In this document: piece after piece, positions 1 through 7,002 of the stretch | How positions within the stretch are numbered: the stretch's first letter is position 1 | Layout: each line of letters starts with the position of its first letter | DNA from: CALXVA01 sp944392465 | GTDB taxonomy: Bacteria > Bacillota > Clostridia > TANB77 > CAG-508 | Direction: 5' to 3' | NCBI GenBank assembly: GCA_963931155.1 | Contig: OZ006978.1 | Coordinates: 1,550,001 to 1,614,000 of the forward strand | Length of the DNA: 64,000 nucleotides | Program-made: the position numbers and the translations under genes | Notes under the pieces: model-generated | The model's database searches: none | What the model was told of the DNA's origin: nothing | The model's input: only the letters and a program-made list of their open reading frames with translations

Positions 1-116
1 ACACCATGATCTGTATAATATGCTCCTAGTCCAGCTTTTTCTATTTCTTCTATAGATGCTCCATCTGTTAATTGATGAACTATAGTTCCAACCATTTCTA
101 AATGGGCAAGTTCTTC
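1..116 (-). CDS. cotJC: Spore coat protein CotJC, 3' part (interrupted)
   Basis: Read on the minus strand this encodes GTEELAHLEMVGTIVHQLTD and onward, the conserved core of CotJC, a manganese-catalase-like spore coat protein. It is cut by the window start on one side and by the serine-recombinase element on the other. The matching N-terminal part lies about 5.7 kb away at 5764-5983 and ends exactly where this one begins (LNDI | GTEE). The gene is therefore one CotJC split by an insertion. Joining the two parts at the shared TTCTTC core regenerates a continuous CotJC, provided one C is skipped at an in-frame CGG (5800-5798). CotJC is normally made in the mother cell during sporulation. Confidence 0.88.
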
Positions 117-135
117 TGTACCATAATGTTGTCAA
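111..135. other. Left attachment junction of the cotJC element
   Basis: Left boundary. TTCTTC at 111-116 is shared with the right junction (5788-5793). It is followed inward by TGTACCATAATGTTGTCAA (117-135), whose reverse complement matches the right arm TTGACAACATCGTGGTACA (5767-5785) at 17 of 19 positions. Inverted 19-nt arms around an 8-nt centre are what an excised attP of a large serine recombinase would look like. The exact crossover dinucleotide is inferred, not seen. Confidence 0.72.
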
Positions 136-175
136 TTTAAAAATTTATAGTTATTGGCTGTAAAAATAAATAGAG

Positions 176-207
176 TTCACGAAGTGAATTAAAGTACACT
201 TAGTGAA
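176..207. repeat. Two operator-like 13-bp palindromes downstream of rhuM
   Basis: TTCACGAAGTGAA (176-188) and TACACTTAGTGAA (195-207) are imperfect palindromes just beyond the rhuM stop codon. Three more copies lie upstream of rhuM (1332-1430). The shared form is TWCAYNWRGTGAA. Such flanking sites suggest binding by an element-encoded DNA-binding protein, possibly RhuM itself. That is inference. Confidence 0.55.
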
Positions 208-216
208 CTTTTATAC

Positions 217-1236
217 TTATTTATTATTATTTTCTTTTAAATATCTTTGATACATTTCGTCCATACTAGAAATATATTGCATATCTTGTTTTACTCTGAA
301 TTTTTCATACTCTTTCTCTGCTTTTTCAATAGCTTGCTTATGTGAAATTTTCCCTGAATCCTTTAATATTTCTTTCTTTCTAAATTTTAAAAGATTATCT
401 GTTTCATTTATCCAGTCTTTCATTGTCATAACTTGATTTTCTTCTGCCATTGATTCTGCATAATCTAAAAAGAAATTTGTTAAATTATTTAGCTTTTTTA
501 ATTCATCTTCATTTAAATAGTTTTTCGCTATACTAACATCATATTTATATATCATTCCATCTGGAGCTTCTTTCCAAGTAGTTAGTCCCATATTTTCTTT
601 TTCTGCATTTACTCTATTATAAATTAGTTCTGCCGCAGTATGACCCGTTATTGCATAATGTAATTTATTTTGAACTATTTTGAAAAATGTATATGCTTCT
701 TCTGATTTTTTATCATAGTCAATAGATGTTGCTATAAATAAGTCTGTTATTTTTTGATAAGCCATTCTTTCACTTGTACGAATTACTTTAATTCTTTCTA
801 ATAACTCGTCAAAATATTGCCTATTTACTTTGCCACCTTTTAAGAATCTATCATCATCTAAAGCAAAACCTTTTACCATATATTCTTTTATTATTTTGTT
901 TGCCCATTGCCTAAATTTTACTGCTTTTTTTGAGTTTACTCTATATCCAATTGATATAATCATATCTAAATTATAGTATTTCGTTTTATATTTATGTCCA
1001 TTTTTTCCAATAGTCTCCAAAATGGAGAATGTTGAATCTTCTTCTAATTCCTTTTGTTCATAGATATTTGCTATATGTTTATAAATTGCTTTATCATTAA
1101 CATCAAATAATTCTGCAATAGCTTGTGCATTTAGCCAAACATCTTCATTTTGTAAAATTACTTCTATATTAGTATTTCCTTCTTCATTCGTATAAAATAC
1201 AATATTATTTTTATTTCCAATTAGTTTGTTGCTCAT
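217..1236 (-). CDS. rhuM: RhuM family protein
   Basis: A 339-aa protein matching the virulence RhuM family: an N-terminal segment with IEVILQNEDVWLNAQAIAEL typical of the family's KilA-like DNA-binding start, then the conserved IISIGYRVNSKKAVKFRQWA motif near residues 95-115 and a charged C-terminal part. RhuM proteins are common on genomic islands and near restriction systems; their biochemical role is not settled. It starts at ATG 1236, preceded by AACGGAG. It has its own promoter (TTGACA/TAATAT, 17-bp spacing) on the minus strand and is flanked on both sides by copies of a 13-bp palindrome. No in-frame CGG is used. Confidence 0.85.
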   Translation of the reverse strand: MSNKLIGNKNNIVFYTNEEGNTNIEVILQNEDVWLNAQAIAELFDVNDKAIYKHIANIYEQKELEEDSTFSILETIGKNGHKYKTKYYNLDMIISIGYRVNSKKAVKFRQWANKIIKEYMVKGFALDDDRFLKGGKVNRQYFDELLERIKVIRTSERMAYQKITDLFIATSIDYDKKSEEAYTFFKIVQNKLHYAITGHTAAELIYNRVNAEKENMGLTTWKEAPDGMIYKYDVSIAKNYLNEDELKKLNNLTNFFLDYAESMAEENQVMTMKDWINETDNLLKFRKKEILKDSGKISHKQAIEKAEKEYEKFRVKQDMQYISSMDEMYQRYLKENNNK

Positions 1237-1266
1237 AATAAACCAACTCCGTTTCTTGTTTGTTAT

Positions 1267-1295
1267 ATATTATCAAACAATTGTTCTTTTGTCAA
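1267..1295 (-). promoter_or_regulatory. Promoter of rhuM
   Basis: On the minus strand TTGACA (1295-1290) and TAATAT (1272-1267) are separated by 17 bp, about 30 nt upstream of the rhuM start codon. Confidence 0.6.
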
Positions 1296-1331
1296 TTGAT
1301 TTATTATATTTTTATCAATAGTTTTTATCAA

Positions 1332-1430
1332 TACACTAAGTGAACTTTTACATTAAAAATAGTAAATTATAAATTCATTTAGTGAACTTACATACTCTAA
1401 CAAGCATTTTTTAGTAGTTCATTTGGTGAA
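1332..1430. repeat. Three operator-like 13-bp palindromes upstream of rhuM
   Basis: TACACTAAGTGAA (1332-1344), TTCATTTAGTGAA (1374-1386) and TTCATTTGGTGAA (1418-1430) repeat at 42-44 bp spacing, i.e. about four helical turns apart. They lie upstream of the rhuM -35 box and match the two copies beyond its stop codon. Regular spacing favours cooperative protein binding. Confidence 0.6.
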
Positions 1431-1582
1431 TTTTTACATCAAATTTACTTAAAATTTTTGTTCTTTTAATAACTCTAGGAGGCTTGTCCTTCTATGTATA
1501 TAGGTAATGTGTTAAGCATTACTATCCTGCCTTTAGTTTCACTTGTCCTTCTTGATATTTATAAACCAATATTCGACTTTTA
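1431..1582. other. Non-coding stretch with hairpin and 11-bp direct repeat
   Basis: The 1237-1660 gap holds no convincing gene. Besides promoters and palindromes it contains a hairpin, GTAATG/CATTAC (1504-1509/1517-1522), bracketed by two copies of CTTGTCCTTCT (1483-1493, 1542-1552). It could be a small RNA or a protein-binding region. Nothing in the sequence decides this. Confidence 0.35.
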
Positions 1583-1611
1583 TTGACTTTTTATCTTAAA
1601 AATAATATAAT
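1583..1611 (+). promoter_or_regulatory. Promoter of the 1661 gene
   Basis: TTGACT (1583-1588) and TATAAT (1606-1611) with 17-bp spacing, about 50 nt upstream of the start codon. Confidence 0.65.
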
Positions 1612-1660
1612 TAGCAAAGCAACGAATAAATTGCTAATTAATAATTAAGGAGAGTTTAAT

Positions 1661-2749
1661 ATGTTGTCTTATCAACTTTTAGAATATTATAAATTAGTTT
1701 TACAAGAATTAAATAAATTTAAAGAAAGTATGAATTTTTTATTAGAATGGGAAAATGATTATAGTAAAACTATTGTAACTATTTTACCAAAAATTCTTTC
1801 TTCTCGTACTTCAACTTCTGGAAATGATGTACATTATATCATAAGGGATGGAAAAATAATCTCAGATTTTGATGCCATAATGAAAAATTTTAAAAATAAT
1901 TTTAAGTTTGTTGATACTTTAACCATTTATGGAAGTATAAAACAAAATATAGGACAATACAAAGAAATAAATAATATAGAAAAAGATTATATAGATATTT
2001 TCTTTAATGAAACAGATTCATTATTTGCTGTTTATCAAGATTTTATACAAAATGATAATTTAAAAGAAAAAGCAGTAGCATTTGGACAAGAAGTTTGTAA
2101 ATACAAAAATACATTTAATACATGTCAACATACTTATCAAAATCTTATAAACCTTTTAACAATTAATAAAAATATGATTAATGAAAATTCAAATTATAAG
2201 GAAATTACAATTCAGCTCTTAAATGTTGAATATAATCTACAGGAATTCTCAGAAAAATTAAATAATATAAATGAGGTTTATACAGAAATAGGAAATCTAC
2301 TTCTAAAAGACGGTAATAGCATTGAATTTGAAAAATTAAGAATAGTTAAAATTGAGTCAGGTTCACTATTATCTGATATAATTGGTAACACAGCTATTAT
2401 TGGAGTTTTAGCACTACTTTTGACCAAAACAATTCAATGGGCTTTTAATAAATTTACTACTGAAGGAAAGATTGGCAGACATACAGAACTTTCTAAATGC
2501 TTAAAGGAAGAAATTAATTTAGGAGAAGAAATGAAAAAATATGGATATGATATAAGTGACTCAAAACAAACTATAGAAAAAACATATAATGCTATAAGTA
2601 AAAATCTTTTAGATTTAGCTAGAAGTAGTGCGAAAATCAAAGTTGATGATGAGGTATATTCTATTAAAGATAATCTATCTATTAGCTATTTACAAGAATC
2701 TACAAAATTATATTTGCAAGAAAGTAATGATAAAAAAGATATGGAATAA
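1661..2749 (+). CDS. Unknown element protein with one membrane segment
   Basis: A 362-aa protein of no family I recognise. It starts at ATG 1661 after AAGGAGAG. The first ~220 residues are polar, Asn/Glu-rich and probably helical. One hydrophobic segment (around residues 235-258, IIGNTAIIGVLALLLTKTIQ) follows, then a charged C-terminal ~100 residues, again likely helical. It has its own promoter and a clear terminator, so it is an independent transcription unit inside the element. Its position beside rhuM suggests accessory cargo (defence, or effect on the host cell), but no motif proves a function. Confidence 0.7.
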   Translation: MLSYQLLEYYKLVLQELNKFKESMNFLLEWENDYSKTIVTILPKILSSRTSTSGNDVHYIIRDGKIISDFDAIMKNFKNNFKFVDTLTIYGSIKQNIGQYKEINNIEKDYIDIFFNETDSLFAVYQDFIQNDNLKEKAVAFGQEVCKYKNTFNTCQHTYQNLINLLTINKNMINENSNYKEITIQLLNVEYNLQEFSEKLNNINEVYTEIGNLLLKDGNSIEFEKLRIVKIESGSLLSDIIGNTAIIGVLALLLTKTIQWAFNKFTTEGKIGRHTELSKCLKEEINLGEEMKKYGYDISDSKQTIEKTYNAISKNLLDLARSSAKIKVDDEVYSIKDNLSISYLQESTKLYLQESNDKKDME

Positions 2750-2754
2750 AAACT

Positions 2755-2783
2755 AAGCTCTCTGCTAAGAGAGCTTTTTAATT
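2755..2783 (+). terminator. Rho-independent terminator
   Basis: AAGCTCTC and GAGAGCTT form an 8-bp stem with loop TGCTAA followed by a T-rich tail, directly after the stop codon of the 1661 gene. Confidence 0.8.
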
Positions 2784-2826
2784 AGATTATATTAAAACCA
2801 CTTCCGTTTTAAAAGAAATTCGTTTT

Positions 2827-3378
2827 CTAAAGATAACTTACTATATCTTCGAATGCATCATATCCACTTTCACTATTAATATGTCCACCATTTGGTATTA
2901 TAATTTGTTCTGTAGCAATTGTATCTGCAAACTCTTTTTCAACTTCATATTTTACATATGGGTCATTATCTGAATAAAAACAAATTATTTCATCAACATA
3001 CTGTTTTACATCTTTCAAATTATCAAAGTACATTGATTCATTGACATTATCATATTCTTCATTTATTCCTAAATAATTATTAAATCCACATACAGATATT
3101 AATTTTTTAATCTTTATTTTGTTTTCAGTTAAAAATTTTGAAACGAAAACTGGTGCTATACTGTGAGCAATAATAGTTGTGTTCTCATTTATTAGTCCTA
3201 AATCTAAATAATATTTTAGTAATTTACTCCAATTTTCATAATTTTGATATCCTACTCCTATTGAAAATTGAGGTACATAGCATTGTTTACCATCATCTTC
3301 AATAAAATCATGTAACCAACCAAACCAATTTTCAAATGGACTTCCAAATGAACCATGTATTATAAAATAATTTTCCAT
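2827..3378 (-). CDS. RBBP9/YdeN-type serine hydrolase
   Basis: A 183-aa alpha/beta hydrolase of the RBBP9/YdeN type, the usual small size for this family. Visible features are the N-terminal FIIHGSFGSPFENWFGWL, the nucleophile serine in AHSIAP (near residue 72), an aspartate in SDNDPYV (near 138) and the histidine in NGGHINSESGY (near 163), which make up a complete catalytic triad. The natural substrate is not known for most members. The start ATG at 3378 is preceded by AGGAGTGG. It is cargo of the element and is transcribed opposite to its neighbours. Confidence 0.82.
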   Translation of the reverse strand: MENYFIIHGSFGSPFENWFGWLHDFIEDDGKQCYVPQFSIGVGYQNYENWSKLLKYYLDLGLINENTTIIAHSIAPVFVSKFLTENKIKIKKLISVCGFNNYLGINEEYDNVNESMYFDNLKDVKQYVDEIICFYSDNDPYVKYEVEKEFADTIATEQIIIPNGGHINSESGYDAFEDIVSYL

Positions 3379-3649
3379 AAACTTCCACTCCTTATAACTT
3401 TTTTAGAAATATTTATATCTCTTTTTTACACCTAAAATATATCATAAAATCCAGTAATTTACAACTTAGAACAGATATTAGTATCCAATATTTCTCTAAT
3501 TCCTATTAACAATAATATGAAAGTAAATTTAATTTGATATTATTTTTATAATAGGTTAGATTTTCTAAATAGAATCATGGGAAATAAAAAGGAATTGATT
3601 TTATAAATCACACATCATATAATGTTACTATAGAAAATATGAATTTACT
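3379..3649. other. Non-coding stretch between hydrolase and small ORF
   Basis: AT-rich, with no convincing ORF and no strong repeat. It probably contains the hydrolase promoter on the minus strand. I see nothing else in it. Confidence 0.4.
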
Positions 3650-3677
3650 CAAGACAGCTTGTCTTGGGTATTTTTTT
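3650..3677 (+). terminator. Rho-independent terminator / attenuator
   Basis: CAAGACA (3650-3656) and TGTCTTG (3660-3666) with a 3-nt loop, followed by GGTATTTTTTTA. It lies just upstream of the 45-aa ORF and recombinase, so it may end an incoming transcript or attenuate expression of the recombinase unit. Confidence 0.65.
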
Positions 3678-3712
3678 ATGTTTTTCTCATAAATTTTAGA
3701 GAGGCGATTTAT

Positions 3713-3850
3713 ATGATGTTAGAAGAATATACTATTGAAAATACTAAAGTAAAATTTTATGATGATTACATTGTAGAAAGTGTAACTACTCAAAAAGAAT
3801 ATATAGACAATATTATAATTAATTTGATAAATAAATCCTCTTTATTGTAA
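3713..3850 (+). CDS. Small protein upstream of the recombinase (45 aa)
   Basis: A 45-aa acidic protein (MMLEEYTIENTKVKFYDDYI and onward). The start at 3713 (or 3716) is chosen because GAGAGGCGA lies 6-7 nt upstream; the longer frame from 3659 runs through the terminator. It lies 60 nt before the recombinase, in the same direction. No family is recognised. A role in controlling the recombinase is possible from position only. Confidence 0.55.
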   Translation: MMLEEYTIENTKVKFYDDYIVESVTTQKEYIDNIIINLINKSSLL

Positions 3851-3913
3851 TTTGTACTGTTTTCATATATACTATCTGCAAGTTAAAGACAAATTACAAG
3901 GAAAGGAGGAACT

Positions 3914-5476
3914 GTGCTAAGTCAGGGCACATATGCAATATATTTAAGAAAATCAAGAGAAGATATTGAAGCGGAAAAATATGGTGAGGGTGAAACTTTA
4001 GCAAGACATGAAAAAATTCTAACTACTTTAGCTAAAAAAAGAAAACTACATATTTCAAAAATTTATAGAGAAGTTGTAAGTGGCGAAACAATTAGTGAAA
4101 GAAAAGAAATGCAAAAACTACTTAGAGATGTTGAAAATGAAAAATGGACAGGTGTTTTAGTTGTTGAGGTAGAAAGACTTGCTCGTGGAGACACCGCCGA
4201 CCAAGGTAGAGTTTCAAAAGCATTTAAATATTCTCATACAAAGATAATTACTCCTGTTAAAACATATGACCCAGATAATGAATTTGATGAAGAATATTTC
4301 GAGTTTGGCTTGTTTATGTCTAGGAGAGAATACAAGACTATAAATAGACGTTTACAAAGAGGCCGTGAACTTTCCGTATCAGAAGGTAAATTTGTTGGAA
4401 ATATTGCTCCTTTTGGTTATGATAGAATAAAACTAAAAAATTCAAAAGGCTATACCTTATCTATAAATCAAGATGAAGCACCTATTGTTAAAGAAATCTT
4501 TAGATTATATGCTTTTGAAAATACCTCTATAAATTCAGTTGCAAAACAATTAAATAAACTAAATTTAAAACCTAGAATTGCAAATGAGTGGTCTATTTCT
4601 TCTGTTAAAGATATTCTCTCTAACCCTACCTATATTGGTAAAATTGTATGGAATAGAAGAAAGCAAAAAAAGAAAACAAAAAATGGACATCTTATTATTA
4701 GTAGACCTCGCAATCAAGATTATTTAATTTATGACGGATTGCATGAGCCTATTATTGATAATAAGACTTGGGAATTCGTACAAGAAAAAAGAAAGCAAAA
4801 TACTCCAAAAGTAAAACATAATAACGCTATTCAAAATCCATTAGTTGGTTTAGTATTTTGTGAAAAATGTGGTAAACCTATGCAAAGGCGACCATATACC
4901 AAAGATGACAAGCCTGCTACTCTTATGTGTTCTAATTCTAAATGTGATAATATAAGCTCTAAACTTTATATTGTAGAAGATAAAATCATCGAGGCTTTAA
5001 AAATATGGCTTGAAAATTATAAAGTAGATTATTCAAGAAAAAATAATCTAAACTCTGATAATAACAAAATAATAGAAAAGTCTGTTAGCACGACTAAAAA
5101 AGAATTAGAAAAAGAAAATGCTAAACTTAATAAAATATATGAATTTTTAGAAAATGGAATATATAACAATGACGAATTTATAAAACGTTCTAAAGCAATA
5201 AAAGACAATATTCAATGTTTAGAAAGTAAGTTAAAAGAATACAATTCTATATTACAAAAAAATCTAGAAATACAAAATCAAAAAGAAATTATAATACCAA
5301 AGCTAGAAAATATTATAGATTTATATTATAATTTAGAAACAGCTGAAGATAAAAATATTTTATTAAAAAGTATAATTAGCAAAGTTACTTATTTAAAAAC
5401 AGAAAAGGCTATAAAAAAGGATTCTGACCCAACCAACTTTGAGTTACATATTTTCCCTAAAATAGCTAAACTATAA
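3914..5476 (+). CDS. Large serine recombinase (site-specific integrase/excisionase)
   Basis: A 520-aa large serine recombinase. The N-terminal resolvase domain (residues ~7-155) has the catalytic serine in YLRKSRED (Ser14) and ends with the basic RREYKTINRRLQRGRELSV helix. A recombinase DNA-binding domain follows (about 165-300, GNIAPFGYDR through the NPTYIGKIVW motif), then a zinc ribbon (CEKCGKPM...CSNSKCDN, around 317-345) and a coiled-coil C-terminus (~390-455). The start is GTG 3914 with AAAGGAGGA only 3 nt before it. It sits near the right end of the element and is the obvious enzyme for moving it. By family knowledge integration needs the enzyme alone and excision needs a partner (directionality factor). 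Confidence 0.94.
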   Translation: MLSQGTYAIYLRKSREDIEAEKYGEGETLARHEKILTTLAKKRKLHISKIYREVVSGETISERKEMQKLLRDVENEKWTGVLVVEVERLARGDTADQGRVSKAFKYSHTKIITPVKTYDPDNEFDEEYFEFGLFMSRREYKTINRRLQRGRELSVSEGKFVGNIAPFGYDRIKLKNSKGYTLSINQDEAPIVKEIFRLYAFENTSINSVAKQLNKLNLKPRIANEWSISSVKDILSNPTYIGKIVWNRRKQKKKTKNGHLIISRPRNQDYLIYDGLHEPIIDNKTWEFVQEKRKQNTPKVKHNNAIQNPLVGLVFCEKCGKPMQRRPYTKDDKPATLMCSNSKCDNISSKLYIVEDKIIEALKIWLENYKVDYSRKNNLNSDNNKIIEKSVSTTKKELEKENAKLNKIYEFLENGIYNNDEFIKRSKAIKDNIQCLESKLKEYNSILQKNLEIQNQKEIIIPKLENIIDLYYNLETAEDKNILLKSIISKVTYLKTEKAIKKDSDPTNFELHIFPKIAKL

Positions 5477-5494
5477 ATGGAGGTGAATTTAGAA

Positions 5495-5716
5495 ATGCTT
5501 AAAAGTGAAGAAATTATAATATTAAAAATATTAAATAATATTAGAGATAATAATTTCGTTACTATAGAAGAATTAAAAGATTCCTATAAAAATGAATATG
5601 ATAAAATTATAGTAGCACTATTTAAATCTGATTATATTACAGATAAAACAGTACATTTAACAGATACAGGCATATCATATTTAGAACAATTAGAAAAGAA
5701 AAACAAACAAAATTAA
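5495..5716 (+). CDS. Small possibly winged-helix protein, candidate recombination directionality factor
   Basis: A 73-aa protein MLKSEEIIILKILNNIRDNN and onward, ending ...HLTDTGISYLEQLEKK. The pattern of helices followed by an HLTDTG turn resembles a short winged-helix DNA-binding domain. The start at 5495 is preferred over the in-frame ATG at 5477 because ATGGAGGTG at 5477 is itself the ribosome binding site. It begins 18 nt after the recombinase stop and lies beside the right attachment arm. Co-transcription with the recombinase makes an excision (directionality) role plausible; it could instead be a repressor. Confidence 0.6.
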   Translation: MLKSEEIIILKILNNIRDNNFVTIEELKDSYKNEYDKIIVALFKSDYITDKTVHLTDTGISYLEQLEKKNKQN

Positions 5717-5730
5717 ATTGTACATTTACA

Positions 5731-5771
5731 GTCAATAGCTAAGATTGTAATCCCTGTCTTTAGCTATTGAC
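5731..5771. terminator. Perfect 11-bp inverted repeat at the element end
   Basis: GTCAATAGCTA (5731-5741) and TAGCTATTGAC (5761-5771) form an 11-bp stem with a 19-nt loop. The right arm of the stem overlaps the start of the attachment arm (TTGACAACAT). It may end recombinase transcription, although no T-tract follows, and it may also be a protein-binding part of the attachment site. Confidence 0.5.
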
Positions 5772-5983
5772 AACATCGTGGTACACATTCTTCAGTTCCG
5801 TATGTCATTTAATATGGCTTTTGATTTTTGATCAGGCATTCCGAATTTTTGAGATAAATATCTAAGTGAAGCAGCAAGTTCTCCATCTGGACCACCATAT
5901 TGAGATATTATAAACTTAGCAAGTTTTGGATTAGGACATTTTATATTTATAGGGTATTGTAATACTTTATTATAAGTCCACAT
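5764..5983 (-). CDS. cotJC: Spore coat protein CotJC, 5' part (interrupted)
   Basis: The N-terminal part of CotJC: MWTYNKVLQYPINIKCPNPK, then the AKFIISQYGGPDGELAASLR motif and up to ILNDI. The zero frame then reads CGG AAC TGA and stops (5792). Skipping the C of CGG gives G-T-E-E, the family sequence, before running into element DNA (CVPRCCQ, stop at 5764). The real C-terminal part is at 1-116. It follows cotJB with a 1-nt overlap and is in the cotJABC operon. It carries two independent interruptions: a +1 CGG site and the element. Confidence 0.85.
5767..5793. other. Right attachment junction of the cotJC element
   Basis: TTGACAACATCGTGGTACA (5767-5785) is the inverted partner of the left arm. 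Then CA and the core TTCTTC (5788-5793) lead into the cotJC coding sequence for E-E-T-G. Joining left and right arms gives a 46-bp attP-like site with central CATTCTTC. Joining the outer flanks gives a cotJC attB. Confidence 0.72.
5798..5800 (-). other. CGG +1 frameshift site in cotJC
   Basis: Minus-strand context GAC ATA CGG AAC TGA. Omitting the C gives ATA GGA ACT GAA GAA, i.e. I-G-T-E-E, the invariant CotJC sequence. It is one of five such sites in the window. Confidence 0.8.
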
Positions 5984-6399
5984 TAAAAATCACTCCTTTC
6001 CCATGGCCATGGTTCTTCTAACCATCTCCACTTATTGCATGGATAATAAATATCAAGTGGCCCAAATATTTTTTGATATTTATCTTTTAATACTTTAAGC
6101 TCATTTGTATATTCTCTATGCAAACAAAGAGCTTTCCTATCTGTTGGATGGGTATCTAAATATTCGGCAATATCTACAACAGCAAAATTTAAGCACTTTA
6201 TTTGTTTCATCATATCTTGTCTTACTTTATTTCTATGTTGCATACATTCTGAATCGTCGTCACATTCACAGCAATTCATGTCGTCCATTAACTGTGATGC
6301 TGTATTATATCCAAATGCAGCATTTATTCCTTGAGGCATATAGCTACAATCATTTTCGTCATTATAGCACATACAGTTTTTTTCATCATTATTATCCAT
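5983..6399 (-). CDS. cotJB: Spore coat protein CotJB
   Basis: A 138-aa protein whose C-terminal ~75 residues are a CotJB domain (QDMMKQIKCLNFAVVDIAEY, LDTHPTDRKAL, and the end YYPCNKWRWLEEPWPWE). CotJB is needed with CotJA and CotJC for assembly of the inner spore coat. The N-terminal ~60 residues are an acidic, Cys/Asn-rich extension not present in short CotJB proteins (e.g. the run CCECDDDSECMQ). The start ATG overlaps the stop of cotJA, and its own stop overlaps the start of cotJC, so translation is probably coupled through all three genes. Confidence 0.92.
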   Translation of the reverse strand: MDNNDEKNCMCYNDENDCSYMPQGINAAFGYNTASQLMDDMNCCECDDDSECMQHRNKVRQDMMKQIKCLNFAVVDIAEYLDTHPTDRKALCLHREYTNELKVLKDKYQKIFGPLDIYYPCNKWRWLEEPWPWERSDF

Positions 6400-6761
6400 T
6401 ATTCATTACACCCCTCTCCAATTTCATTTCTTTTTTTCAAATAATTAATAAATTGCATACTTTGACATGGTTCATATGGGCTAACTAATTCTGGAAAAAT
6501 TGTTCCATTTTTTAATCCACAGCATGGGGTAAATGTCTTATCTAGTTTTTGGATAGGAACATAACTTTGTGCAAGCATTGGATTGTTTGGAAATACGTTA
6601 TATTCTTCATCGAAACCACACTTGCAATTTTCTTTTTTAATAGAACAATTATTACCACACTTGCAATTTATATCTGCATCATTAGTATAATCATCGCATA
6701 CATCTTCTAGAGATTTATTATTAGAATTCATGCAACAAACTCCTCTGAATCTATTATACAT
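6399..6761 (-). CDS. cotJA: Spore coat protein CotJA
   Basis: A 120-aa protein with the CotJA domain at residues ~60-115 (LAQSYVPIQKLDKTFTPCCG, LKNGTIFPELVSPYEP). A Cys-rich N-terminal half (CKCGNNCSIKKENCKCG) resembles the CotJB extension, suggesting metal binding or cross-linking in the coat. The start at 6761 has AGGAGG nearby; a second ATG at 6731 (MNSNN) is also preceded by GAGGAG, so the first 10 residues are uncertain. It is the first gene of the cotJ operon. Confidence 0.9.
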   Translation of the reverse strand: MYNRFRGVCCMNSNNKSLEDVCDDYTNDADINCKCGNNCSIKKENCKCGFDEEYNVFPNNPMLAQSYVPIQKLDKTFTPCCGLKNGTIFPELVSPYEPCQSMQFINYLKKRNEIGEGCNE

Positions 6762-6778
6762 ATTTTATCCTCCTATTC

Positions 6779-6810
6779 ATAAAGTATACTATATTATATG
6801 TATACTTTAT
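6779..6810. promoter_or_regulatory. 11-bp inverted repeat in the cotJ promoter region
   Basis: ATAAAGTATAC (6779-6789) and GTATACTTTAT (6800-6810) form a perfect inverted repeat about 20 nt upstream of the cotJA start, inside the place expected for the promoter. It could be an operator or hide a sporulation-type promoter. The rest of 6811-7000 is AT-rich with nothing visible. Confidence 0.5.
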
Positions 6811-7002
6811 GTAAATGGTGAAAAATCATGTTTTTAGTAAAACGAGAGAAATAAAGAATATAAATATGAATATTTATAAATTATCAATCTAGATATAGAG
6901 ATTTAACAGTAAAATTAAACTACAAAAATTAGTATTTGAGTAAATATAAGTTTAAATAATATGGAAAAAATATAAATAAACAAAAGCTTGAGTTAAGCAA
7001 AG

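Larger units (their letters stand above)
117..5793. mobile_element. Serine-recombinase element inserted in cotJC (skin-like)
   Basis: An insertion of about 5.68 kb lies between the two halves of cotJC. It carries, in order, rhuM (-), an unknown membrane-associated protein (+), an alpha/beta hydrolase (-), a 45-aa ORF (+), a large serine recombinase (+) and a 73-aa possibly winged-helix protein (+) next to the right end. The ends have near-perfect 19-nt inverted arms and a 6-bp direct core. No capsid or conjugation genes are seen. Elements like this inside sporulation genes (skin in sigK is the known model) can be excised in the mother cell to rebuild the gene. Here precise excision would rebuild cotJC, which supports that idea without proving regulated excision. 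AT content and codon use match the host. Confidence 0.82.

Noticed and set aside
118..5784. GTAC as crossover core of the cotJC element
   Set aside because: GTAC is present at both ends, but joining there leaves 15 extra bases and the wrong frame in cotJC. Joining at TTCTTC rebuilds the gene and leaves symmetric arms.
6105..6488. 127-aa plus-strand ORF across cotJB/cotJA
   Set aside because: Antisense to two well-supported coat genes, with no start signal or family.
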